Part shown: positions 33,398 to 41,708 of the stretch, piece after piece
Layout of the letters: the number at the start of each line of letters is the position of its first letter
How positions within the stretch are numbered: the first letter of the stretch is position 1
DNA from: an uncultured Bdellovibrionales bacterium
Lineage (GTDB): Bacteria; Bdellovibrionota; Bdellovibrionia; Bdellovibrionales; JAMPXM01
Reading direction: 5' to 3'
Length of the DNA: 64,000 nucleotides
Assembly: GCA_937927435.1 (NCBI GenBank)
Contig: CALBDW010000018.1
Coordinates: 1 to 64,000, forward strand
Position numbers and translations under genes: made by a program
The notes under the pieces: generated by a model
Databases searched by the model: none
What the model was told of the DNA's origin: nothing
The model's input: the letters and a program-made list of their open reading frames with translations, nothing else

Positions 33398-35680
33398 GTG
33401 GACCGCTCACTTGTCGCAGGCGCAATTTTACTGCTCTTTCTCGAGATCGGGCTTCTCTTCGCCGGTCTCGACGACGTTCCAGTCTGGAAACGGGGCCTCG
33501 ACGCCGATTCCAGACAGCAACGCCCGATCGCGTTCATGAAACGCACGGAGAGCCATGTGCGCCGCCGTCCCCGCGCCAGCCTCGTTTGGGAAGAGAGCCG
33601 ACCGTCCGACACGCTTTACGAAGCCGATTCGGTTCTCACGCTTTCAGGAAGTACGGCGCAAATCGAATTCCACTCGAACACGACGCTCAATATCGACGAA
33701 AACACCCTTGTAGTTCTTGAGGAAAGCCCGCACCAATCCGATGGCAGCTTGCGCGTGCGTTTCTCACGAGGCACCCTTCGCTCGTCCAACCCGTCCCAAC
33801 CGATGCGCATCGAAAGCGGCGAATGGAGCCTCGCCGCCGAACAAGGTTCCGTCGTCAATCTTGTGAGCCTGAACGACGGGCGCTACGATATTGAGATTCA
33901 GGCGGGCCGGGTGAAACTCCAATCCGGAGTCGGGAACGAACTCGAAGTCGGCGGCGGCGAACGTCTCATCATTCGCAGCGACGGAGTTGAGGACCGTAAA
34001 ATCGTCGATGCCCAACTCTCTTGGGACGAGAAACTTCCATCCCGACTCTACGCGCGGGAGTTCCCGGTCGAAACCGTGCTCAAGTGGCAAGGCCAGGCCG
34101 AAAAGATTCTTCTCATCAGACCCGACAAGTCGGCGGAAGCGATCCCGATTGAACGAACGAAATCTTCCCTGCAACTCCGGCTCCAGCCTGGCACTTATCT
34201 GGTCTCACTCGTCAATGGGAACCGCGTTTCGGAATCACGCACGCTGCAAGTGCGCGAAGCGCCCCTCTTCAGGTATTTTTCACCGCTTCCACGCAACCGG
34301 ATCCAATCAGGAGTTGAAACGCTCTTTTCGTGGGAGCCGAATCTTTTCGCCTCTCAGTACAGGCTGGAAATCAGCCGCGATCCGAAATTTTCATCCAGTG
34401 TTATTGCGCTCACCGCGGAAAAGCCCGCACTTGCGACGACGCTTGAGAGCGAAGGCGCGTACTACTGGCGCGTTATCGGTCTCGATGAAGAAAAAACGCC
34501 GATTCCCGAACCACGGGTCTATCCGCTTTTCGTGATTCCGGACCCGTTACAATCTCCGGAACTTCAAACACCGACGCTCCGTCGCCCGGCAACTCCGGAA
34601 GAAACTCCGCGCGCCGGAAAGCGAAAATCGAGCTTCCTTTGGCACGTCTTCTTCTCTACAGCATGGGCCAAAAAACGGACCCCCTCGAGCGATTCCGATT
34701 TTGAAGCCGTTTTCACGTGGACGTCGGTTCCCGGGGCGGATCACTACATCATTGAAATCTCCGAATCGCCCGGATTCGAAGAACCCATCGTCATTGAACG
34801 TGTCAAAACGCCTCAATTTGTTTGGCGAAACTTCAAAAAAGGCCGGTACTTCTGGCGGGTCGCCGCCGGGCAGAGCGGTCCGACCGGCGATCGTTTAGGT
34901 CTTTTTAGTCCCATTGCCGTCGCACACCTCGAAGATTTTGAAAAGAACGCGGGCCCAGGAGTGACGCTCGCCCGGAAAACGTCCTTCTCCTCTGCGAAAG
35001 AAACGGCGACGACGCCCAAGCCCGATCTAGAGGAAAAATTCCCCGAAGAACTCATGCAAGTGATCCCTGAAACCGAGCCAGTTCCACAAGAACCGAGTTC
35101 GTGGCGGCGAATTCTCACTTGGGCTCCTTCGCACCGCTCTGTGAGCATGGAAGGAGAAAACGACATTCACGGATCATTCAGCGGTCTCTCGCCTCTCGCC
35201 TTTGAAGGCGAGATCCGCTTTATTACAAACAAACGCTTTTGGTCCCTTCGGTTGACCTACGACGAAACTTATTGGGATCCGAGGAGAGACTCCGCTCCTC
35301 CGTCGCAATCATCGGTTCGAGAGCAGCGTTTCAGCGGCGAACTCGTGGCCGGACAAAGTTCGTCTTACTGGAGCTTCGGGTTTGGAGCCGAGTCGTTCCC
35401 GATCTTCAAGCGCAAAGCGCCGGACGAAGGAGCTCTCGAAAGCGTCACCGTTTTCGGACCATCGGCGCGTTTCAACTACGGCGGTTTTGATTTCTATCTG
35501 TCGGCGCGCTTCGGAGAAATCCTGGGCGGACGAGGACGCGCCGGCTGGCACTTCACACTGATCCAATCTGAACGCGCGATCTATAGCGCGTTCCCGTTTT
35601 ACTCGTACGGGCAATTCCAAAACTCCGAGTCGAAAATCGTCGACCAAGGATTCGGCTTGAGCCTTTCGATGGAATGGTAA
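33398..35680 (+). CDS. FecR-domain surface protein with FnIII-like repeats and barrel-like C-terminus
   Basis: 760 residues. N-terminal signal-anchor (MDRSLVAGAILLLFLEIGLLF), a FecR-like domain (about 70-200; GDSVLTLSGSTAQIEFHSNT-like text, RFSRGTLRS, AEQGSVVNLVS, GRVKLQSGVG), then two FnIII-like modules each ending in YYWRVIG or YFWRVAAG, and a C-terminal third rich in aromatic amphipathic strands ending LSLSMEW, like an outer-membrane barrel. The combination is typical of large envelope proteins of Bdellovibrionota and spirochaetes. The GTG start has only a weak ribosome site. Convergent with the Gly-rich gene, 4 bases between stops. Confidence 0.7.
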   Translation: MDRSLVAGAILLLFLEIGLLFAGLDDVPVWKRGLDADSRQQRPIAFMKRTESHVRRRPRASLVWEESRPSDTLYEADSVLTLSGSTAQIEFHSNTTLNIDENTLVVLEESPHQSDGSLRVRFSRGTLRSSNPSQPMRIESGEWSLAAEQGSVVNLVSLNDGRYDIEIQAGRVKLQSGVGNELEVGGGERLIIRSDGVEDRKIVDAQLSWDEKLPSRLYAREFPVETVLKWQGQAEKILLIRPDKSAEAIPIERTKSSLQLRLQPGTYLVSLVNGNRVSESRTLQVREAPLFRYFSPLPRNRIQSGVETLFSWEPNLFASQYRLEISRDPKFSSSVIALTAEKPALATTLESEGAYYWRVIGLDEEKTPIPEPRVYPLFVIPDPLQSPELQTPTLRRPATPEETPRAGKRKSSFLWHVFFSTAWAKKRTPSSDSDFEAVFTWTSVPGADHYIIEISESPGFEEPIVIERVKTPQFVWRNFKKGRYFWRVAAGQSGPTGDRLGLFSPIAVAHLEDFEKNAGPGVTLARKTSFSSAKETATTPKPDLEEKFPEELMQVIPETEPVPQEPSSWRRILTWAPSHRSVSMEGENDIHGSFSGLSPLAFEGEIRFITNKRFWSLRLTYDETYWDPRRDSAPPSQSSVREQRFSGELVAGQSSSYWSFGFGAESFPIFKRKAPDEGALESVTVFGPSARFNYGGFDFYLSARFGEILGGRGRAGWHFTLIQSERAIYSAFPFYSYGQFQNSESKIVDQGFGLSLSMEW

Positions 35681-35684
35681 GAAG

Positions 35685-37259
35685 TTAAGCTATTCGCAAT
35701 CGTACCCAGAGAAGAAGCGGCGCGAGAGAGGACAGAAGCCAGATCCACGCACTCCCTCCCCCGGTCGTGGTTGTTGCCGCTTGACAAGAAGCGAATTCGA
35801 ACTGTCGGTATTCCTTCATCCCATATTCAACTTTGACGGACCGGACGACGACAGGTTGCGTAGCACTCTGATTATTAATCCGAACACGAAAACGTAAATA
35901 GCGTTTCCCGCCGTTTAAAGAGAGCGAAGCCGCAGGCTGCCACGCCACCGACGCAGCATCGAACGGCGTATCTCCGAAGGCGACTTCAAGATCGACTGAA
36001 CTTCCGCCACTGACGGCTGCGTCGAGCGTAACGGATTTAATATCGGGGGCGTCCGATCCAATATCAATCAACTTGGAGACGATTTCAAAAAGCCCGGTCT
36101 GATGGCTGACTTTTCCCACGTCGATAATCGGAATCGGTTCAAGATCGAAAGGGAACATCCCCCTCGCATCGGTCGCCCACGTGCGCCCCGCTCCACCCTT
36201 TCCTCCCATTCCTCCGCCCGATGTACCACCGTTACCGCCGAGCGCTTCGATCAGTCCAGTGGAGTTGAGTTCACCACCTGCAAAGATCTGAACCGAGCCA
36301 CCGGCTCCGCCACCTCCGCTTCCGCCTTTTCGCGCCGACGCCGACCCGCCGCCTTTTCCTCCGTTAGCGAGAATCTGTCCGGTGATCGTGATGTCTTTCA
36401 CAGCATGAATGTAGATGGAACCGCCACCGGCTCCTCCTCCGCCCCCAGTCGCGTGGAGAGTCGCGGGGTCGACCGCGTTATTGTACATTTGACCACCGCC
36501 GCCACCGGCTCCGCCCCCGATCTCGTCAAACACTTTATCGGTCCCTTGTACACCGGCTATTCCAGCGGGGCGAAAACTGAGATCCAAGCCGGGATTCGCC
36601 GGCGGAGCGTAGGGCCCCATGCCTCCTCCTCCGCCACCACCGCTTCCTTCACTTGTTCCCGCTCCGCCTGCCGCGCCGAGATTTGTCGACGGCGCCTCAC
36701 CCGGATCCGGCGCTCCGGTAAGTGATCCTCCGCGACCGCCGTGTGAACCGCCACATCTTCCTAAGCCGCCTGAAGGCGTCGCGTTCAGGTCGTCCGAGAG
36801 GTCTTCACCGTCGTCTCCGGAACAATCGATGATCCCGTGCACCTCCACATTCGAAAGGCAGCGAATGACGAGAGGATTTGAACCCGTAGGACGAATCACC
36901 CAACCGGATTCAAGATGGAATTCCGTCACATCCAAAACAGGAAAAAGATCGGTATTGATCTTAATGACTCCGTCGTTATTGTAAACGCCGTCGTGAAAAT
37001 TCAAATATGTCGATGCATTGAAAGGTCCATGGATTCCGGAGCCAAATTGCAACGGAGTCGAGCTCGGTCCGCTACCGCCATCCCAGTCCTGCACCTGTAA
37101 GGGCGGGTGCGCAAGATTGAGCTTCGGATTGATCACCGCAGTCGACGATTCGACAAAAGCCGGATCCCCTAGGGAAACGGAAATCGTTTCCGCGTGCAGA
37201 GCAGAGAAGAAAAACTGCGGTAGCACCCCAAGCACAACGGTCTTAGCGAACCCTTTCAT
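35685..37259 (-). CDS. Exported Gly-rich beta-helix-like protein with C-terminal anchor
   Basis: 524 residues. Signal peptide ends at LHAE (about residue 23). The central part (about 145-370) is dominated by Gly-rich repeats (GGSHGGRGGSL, GGGGGGGMGPYA, GKGGGSASARKGGSGGGGAG) separated by short beta segments (ITITGQILANG, SVQIFAGGELNSTGLIEALG), suggesting a Gly-lined right-handed beta-helix. A beta-sandwich follows (VTLDAAVSGGSSVDLEVAFG), then a C-terminal hydrophobic segment (IWLLSSLAPLLLWVRLRIA) like a sorting or membrane anchor. Its ATG overlaps the upstream kinase gene by 17 bases, so its expression is tied to that gene. Confidence 0.75.
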   Translation of the reverse strand: MKGFAKTVVLGVLPQFFFSALHAETISVSLGDPAFVESSTAVINPKLNLAHPPLQVQDWDGGSGPSSTPLQFGSGIHGPFNASTYLNFHDGVYNNDGVIKINTDLFPVLDVTEFHLESGWVIRPTGSNPLVIRCLSNVEVHGIIDCSGDDGEDLSDDLNATPSGGLGRCGGSHGGRGGSLTGAPDPGEAPSTNLGAAGGAGTSEGSGGGGGGGMGPYAPPANPGLDLSFRPAGIAGVQGTDKVFDEIGGGAGGGGGQMYNNAVDPATLHATGGGGGAGGGSIYIHAVKDITITGQILANGGKGGGSASARKGGSGGGGAGGSVQIFAGGELNSTGLIEALGGNGGTSGGGMGGKGGAGRTWATDARGMFPFDLEPIPIIDVGKVSHQTGLFEIVSKLIDIGSDAPDIKSVTLDAAVSGGSSVDLEVAFGDTPFDAASVAWQPAASLSLNGGKRYLRFRVRINNQSATQPVVVRSVKVEYGMKEYRQFEFASCQAATTTTGGGSAWIWLLSSLAPLLLWVRLRIA

Positions 37260-38577
37260 CCGCCTCCCCGGCCTTTCCCTTATCGATCGGGAACGTCAAT
37301 ATCGCTTCGAGACCTTTGCTTTGATGATTGGAAAGCACGAACTTTCCGCCGTGCTCGATTTCGACGATGTCTTTGACGATCGCAAGGCCGAGCCCCGTTC
37401 CGTCTTTCTTGGTGGTGAAAAATGGAGCCGTCACTTTATCGATCAGCTTCGGGTCAAGGCCCGGTCCATAATCTCGGACACGGATTTCGACGCGATCACC
37501 GAGTTCCATGATCGAGAGATCGATCTGCCCGCTGTCCCCCATAGCCTGAATCGCGTTCAAAAGAAGGTTCATGTAAACTTGCACCAACGCCGTCTCGTTG
37601 CCCTGGATGTCGACACTCTTCTTACGGATCCAGCAGACGTGAATGTGCTTGTCCTTCAATTCATGGCTTAGCAGCATGAGCGCCTCTTCGATCGGCGCAT
37701 ACGCCGGGAACGTCTTCTTCGTGACGACGTGCCCGTCGGGATTGCGCAAGTACTTGAAGCGCTCGAGAATTTCTGTCGCCCGCTGTGATGCCTGCAAAAT
37801 AACCTTCAATGCTTCTTTCAACTGCTCCGCCGTGTTCAAACTGCCGGCGAGCGTCGCCTTGCCGATGATGGTCATCATGATATTCCGGAACTCGTGCCCG
37901 ATCCCCCTCGCGACGAGCGCCATGATCGCAAAGCGTTCGTGCTCTCGCAACTGTCTCTGTAGGTTTTGAACGTGCTCTTCCTTGACCTCTTTTTCCCTTT
38001 GCAAATTCCAGTGGGCGACGCCATTACGGGCTTTCTGGAGAATCTCGCCGCGAGAGAACGGCTTATTGAGATAATCCCAGTGCGCCGTTTTCGCTTCACC
38101 CAATAGCGCTTGGATGGAATCGACGCTCCGATCGCTGTACGCCGTGACAAAGACAGCGTACATGCGTGGATCGATCTCGTGAACCTTCTTCACAAGTTCG
38201 ATACCATCCATGCCGGGACCCAAAACGACGTCGAAAAATCCCATCGTAAACGGCCGCCCCTGCGCGAGCGCATGCTTCACTTCAGCAAGCGCTTGCTCGG
38301 CACTATGGACAACAGTGAGTTCGAACCTGTCCTCTGAAGCGGATTTCGTGTCCGCCGTCGAACCGGCCGATGGCGTAAAACGGCTTGAACGGGCAAAGGG
38401 AATGACATTACTATCCGCCCCCGAAGACAGGATATCACGGTAGGCGTCGGCAATCCCCGGCTCGTCCTCAACGACAAGGATCCGCGTGTTCTTTTGCGAC
38501 GGTTCGAAGTTGTGCACGGGGCCCGCGGTTCCAAGAGACACCGCCCGTTCATAAAATCTTTTTGCCGTCGAGCTCAC
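37243..38577 (-). CDS. Receiver-histidine kinase hybrid
   Basis: 444 residues. A receiver domain is at the N-terminus (about 30-185): acidic pair E37/D38, D116 in FFDVVLGPGMDG, K172 in YLNKPFS. An extra Ser-rich segment of about 35 residues is inserted between its first helix and second strand. Then an HisKA-like helix with H228 in GIGHEFRN, and an HATPase domain (NAIQAMGDSG, DYGPGLDP, TGLGLAI). No membrane segment: a cytoplasmic kinase controlled by its own receiver. Start and stop overlap the sensor kinase upstream (ATGA) and the Gly-rich gene downstream. Confidence 0.9.
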   Translation of the reverse strand: MSSTAKRFYERAVSLGTAGPVHNFEPSQKNTRILVVEDEPGIADAYRDILSSGADSNVIPFARSSRFTPSAGSTADTKSASEDRFELTVVHSAEQALAEVKHALAQGRPFTMGFFDVVLGPGMDGIELVKKVHEIDPRMYAVFVTAYSDRSVDSIQALLGEAKTAHWDYLNKPFSRGEILQKARNGVAHWNLQREKEVKEEHVQNLQRQLREHERFAIMALVARGIGHEFRNIMMTIIGKATLAGSLNTAEQLKEALKVILQASQRATEILERFKYLRNPDGHVVTKKTFPAYAPIEEALMLLSHELKDKHIHVCWIRKKSVDIQGNETALVQVYMNLLLNAIQAMGDSGQIDLSIMELGDRVEIRVRDYGPGLDPKLIDKVTAPFFTTKKDGTGLGLAIVKDIVEIEHGGKFVLSNHQSKGLEAILTFPIDKGKAGEADERVR

Positions 38578-40685
38578 GACGCCAACCTCCGTTCTTCGTT
38601 CATTTCTTCAGCCGCCAAAGGCAAGTGGAACGAAAACACCGTACCTTCGCCGGGCGCCGATCTCTTCAAAACGATATCTCCGCCGAAGTCGCGGATAAAC
38701 CGGCGTGTGATCGTCAACCCCAAACCCGTTCCTTCTTCAACCTGTTTGGTTGTGAACTGGATTTCGAAAAGCTTCGCCGCGTTTTCCGGCGAAATACCGT
38801 TCCCGTTATCCTCGATTTCGACGTGAACCCGCCCTTCCGCGACCCCGGTTGAAATGCGGATCCGACCTTTTTCAGTCGACCCCGTCCGCCGCTTCTCTTC
38901 AATCGCCTGAATGGAGTTGCGGATCAAGTTCGTAAAGCATTGGATCAACTCATCCTTGTCCACCAGAACTCGATCGTCTTCGGGAGCAAGCTCCGTTGCG
39001 ATTTCGATTTGCTGGTGATCCGTGAGATCCGCCATAATCTTCACGGCCTCCTGCGCGATATCACCGAGCGAATGGACCTTCACTCCGTCGCGAGGACGGG
39101 TCAAAGCCCGCATTTTTTGCACGATCTTGTGAATTCGTTGGCTTTCTTTCAGGACGAAATCGACGTCGCTGACGAGAGTTTTAAACTCCTCGCCCAAGTT
39201 TTCTTCCACTTTCTTGAAATTTTCCATGTCCTCTTCCCAAAGCGACATGGATGGATTCACGGACGAAGGAGACTTCCAACCCGCCACAAGTTTCTCGAAA
39301 CCGCCCGAAGCGAGATCAGCGTTCCAGCTTTGCACGATCCCTTTAATCAATGCGACTTCCTGAACCGCGCCCTGTTGCATGCGATTTCGGATTTTTTCCA
39401 AGCGAGCCACCATGCTCGTTAAGGGATTCAAAACCTCGTGAGCCGCCCGCCCCGCGACTTCGCCCACCGTCGCCAAACGGGTCGTTTGTAAGAGAGCTTC
39501 CTGAGCTTGTTTTACGGCTAAGTTCTGCTCTTCGAGTTTCTTCGTCCTGTCTCTCACCTTTTTCTCGAGGTCGCGGTTGATCTCTTCGAGCTCCCGTCTG
39601 GACGCATGAAGATCCGCGATCATAGAATTGAACGCGTTGGCCAAAACGGCGATTTCGTCGCGGGTTTTGACCGAGGCCCGCGTGCTCAAATCCCCCTTCG
39701 AGACCCTCGCCATCGTTTCCGCGAGAGACTGGATCGGCCGCGTGAGCGAACGCGAGAAGAAAATCGCGGCCAAAAAGGCGAGAGTGAGCGCGATCGACGC
39801 GAAAATCAGCGAGCGGACCACAAGGCTCTCGACCGCCGCGAAGGCGTAACGTCCGTCCACCTGAGAAAGTACATAAACGCGTCCGCCGTAACCGGCTGAA
39901 AAAGCGCCGAGGTACTCATGGTCGTCATCCTTAAAACGCAAAACCCCCGTACGAACGGCTTGCGATTTCGCAAATTTGAATAGCGGATGACTCGCGTAGG
40001 GCCGGTTGGCCCACAATGCATCCGGACGCGAGTGAACGACAAGATCCCCTTTTTCGTTCACAACGATCATTTCATTCAGACGCGAGCCGGAGAAAGTCTG
40101 CAGGATCTTGTCCGCCCGTACAAAAACGATCATGGCGAAAGGAGCGACCTGCGAAGATCCTTTTGCGCCTTCGATTTCCGGCACCACTGACCTTCCGAAA
40201 CCGATCAGGGGCGGCCCCTCCTTCAAACTAGCATTCCAGACCGCGACGCCCTCCGTTTGAATCTCCGCAAACGGTATCGGCCGCAGTCGCGGCAGGATTT
40301 CCGTGAAGTAGGTTTCGGCGACTCCGTAGGTCTCGGCGTACTCCTTATCGAAATAGTAGACGTGATCGAAATTTCGAAAACTGTAGCTTGCCACGGCGAA
40401 CGCGATATTGGAATCCGCGTTCAGGATATCGTGGACCAGGGCCCTTGAGTTCCGGCCCTGGGAAAGAATCGCCACCAGGCGCATTTTGTCGGCGATCCCG
40501 CTGAAGAGAATGTTAAACTCTGAACTCAAGCTCGAAACGGAACTTCGGTTCAAGTCAAATACCAGCTCGATCTTGTCACGGCGAAAGATATGCGAAGCCA
40601 AAACGAGATACGAGACCACGCTGAACACGAGCAGCACGGTCGTGACGACTAGAAACTTGTACCGAATCGGGAACCGGTTCTTCAT
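38574..40685 (-). CDS. Membrane sensor histidine kinase (sCACHE/dCACHE-HAMP)
   Basis: About 703 residues from the Met at 40685. First membrane helix about 9-31, a large periplasmic ligand-binding domain of CACHE type (about 35-290), second helix about 291-311, HAMP (about 311-363), coiled coil, HisKA with H416 in RAAHEVLNPL, a long insert after the H-box helix, and HATPase (NSIQAIEE, DNGNGISPE, GTGLGLTI). The frame is open with a GTG start at 40781, adding a Pro-rich leader without a good ribosome site. First gene of a three-gene overlapping unit; an outer-membrane protein gene lies upstream. Confidence 0.9.
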   Translation of the reverse strand: MKNRFPIRYKFLVVTTVLLVFSVVSYLVLASHIFRRDKIELVFDLNRSSVSSLSSEFNILFSGIADKMRLVAILSQGRNSRALVHDILNADSNIAFAVASYSFRNFDHVYYFDKEYAETYGVAETYFTEILPRLRPIPFAEIQTEGVAVWNASLKEGPPLIGFGRSVVPEIEGAKGSSQVAPFAMIVFVRADKILQTFSGSRLNEMIVVNEKGDLVVHSRPDALWANRPYASHPLFKFAKSQAVRTGVLRFKDDDHEYLGAFSAGYGGRVYVLSQVDGRYAFAAVESLVVRSLIFASIALTLAFLAAIFFSRSLTRPIQSLAETMARVSKGDLSTRASVKTRDEIAVLANAFNSMIADLHASRRELEEINRDLEKKVRDRTKKLEEQNLAVKQAQEALLQTTRLATVGEVAGRAAHEVLNPLTSMVARLEKIRNRMQQGAVQEVALIKGIVQSWNADLASGGFEKLVAGWKSPSSVNPSMSLWEEDMENFKKVEENLGEEFKTLVSDVDFVLKESQRIHKIVQKMRALTRPRDGVKVHSLGDIAQEAVKIMADLTDHQQIEIATELAPEDDRVLVDKDELIQCFTNLIRNSIQAIEEKRRTGSTEKGRIRISTGVAEGRVHVEIEDNGNGISPENAAKLFEIQFTTKQVEEGTGLGLTITRRFIRDFGGDIVLKRSAPGEGTVFSFHLPLAAEEMNEERRLAS

Positions 40686-40838
40686 AACGCTTTCCGGTGG
40701 CGGCTTCGCAGGCGCCGCCCTCGGTTCCTTATCGGCGGTTTTTTCGATTTCAAAACATGAAACAACACGGAACGCGGGCACAGTGCCCCAAAACAGGACA
40801 TCCGTGCCCGGCGTGCTTCATCGCTGAACAGGAGAAAT

Positions 40839-41543
40839 TCAGAAGCGGGCCACGATCGAGAAATAGGGCTGCAGTTCCGCCTGCAGGGGCTTTGTGGAGA
40901 ACGTTTGATCCGTGTACGAGTTACTCGGGTTGGTTCGATCCTCGAGGCTGCCTTTCGCGTACTCGACACTTCTGTAAATCAAGCTGGGACCGATCTGCAG
41001 CCAAGGCTTGAGCGTGAAGTTGTAGCCGAAGTTGATGAGGAAACCGCTCCCCTCTTTATTCGTGTAGGTCTGGTCCGAAACGAGGATGCCGGACGAGTTC
41101 TTGTACTTCATCGAGTACTTCCACTCGCTGCTCATGACGTAGGTGGCGATGAGCTTCCAGCCGCCGAAGAGAACGCCGAGCGACGGACCGTACTCGGTGA
41201 TCGTCGTCGAGCCTTCTTTAGGCTCGTGTCCGTTCCGGTTCGTGTTGGCGGTATACATGTTGTAAGAAAAACCGATGAGCCACCGTCCATGGATCGCATA
41301 CCCGAGAATCGCGCGGGCGTCGAGCCCCGCGACCGATTCTCTCCCTGGGTCCGCTTCGCCCGGAAGCGCGCCTCCGGCTGGGCTCCAATACTGGTTATGC
41401 GTCTGCCAAACCGGAATGAAGGAACCTTCGAGATAAAAGTTGCCGACATCCCGGCTTCGCGCAGACGCTTCCGATTGAGACAGTGCCACGCCCGCAAAAA
41501 CAATCGCGTTTAGTAAAAGAAGAAATTTGCCGAATTTCTGCAT
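40839..41543 (-). CDS. Outer-membrane beta-barrel protein
   Basis: 234 residues with signal peptide (MQKFGKFLLLLNAIVFAGVALSQSEASA). The mature chain is a series of short amphipathic strands (NFYLEGSFIPVWQ, WLIGFSYNMYTA, GFLINFGYNFTL, ELQPYFSIVARF) and ends in Phe, so it should be a small barrel of about 8-10 strands in the OmpW/OprG size range. ATG at 41543 follows GGAGA. It lies upstream of the sensor kinase on the same strand and could be part of that unit. Confidence 0.78.
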   Translation of the reverse strand: MQKFGKFLLLLNAIVFAGVALSQSEASARSRDVGNFYLEGSFIPVWQTHNQYWSPAGGALPGEADPGRESVAGLDARAILGYAIHGRWLIGFSYNMYTANTNRNGHEPKEGSTTITEYGPSLGVLFGGWKLIATYVMSSEWKYSMKYKNSSGILVSDQTYTNKEGSGFLINFGYNFTLKPWLQIGPSLIYRSVEYAKGSLEDRTNPSNSYTDQTFSTKPLQAELQPYFSIVARF

Positions 41544-41708
41544 GTGAGTGTCTCCACCATGACTCAATTTACTGAGCAATCATCGTTTCAAAAAGAGAAA
41601 GAGCGCCTTAACAAGCCCTTAGTGTGAATTTTTTGACGAATATTCCGACAATAGTCTGGTAGGGCGCTTTTCGCGAAAAAAGGCGATGGTTTAAACACGG
41701 AGGACTTT

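Noticed and set aside
40697..41011. Plus-strand frame with CPKTGHPCPACF
   Set aside because: The Cys-rich start is suggestive, but the frame runs through the opposite strand of the outer-membrane protein gene and has no ribosome site.
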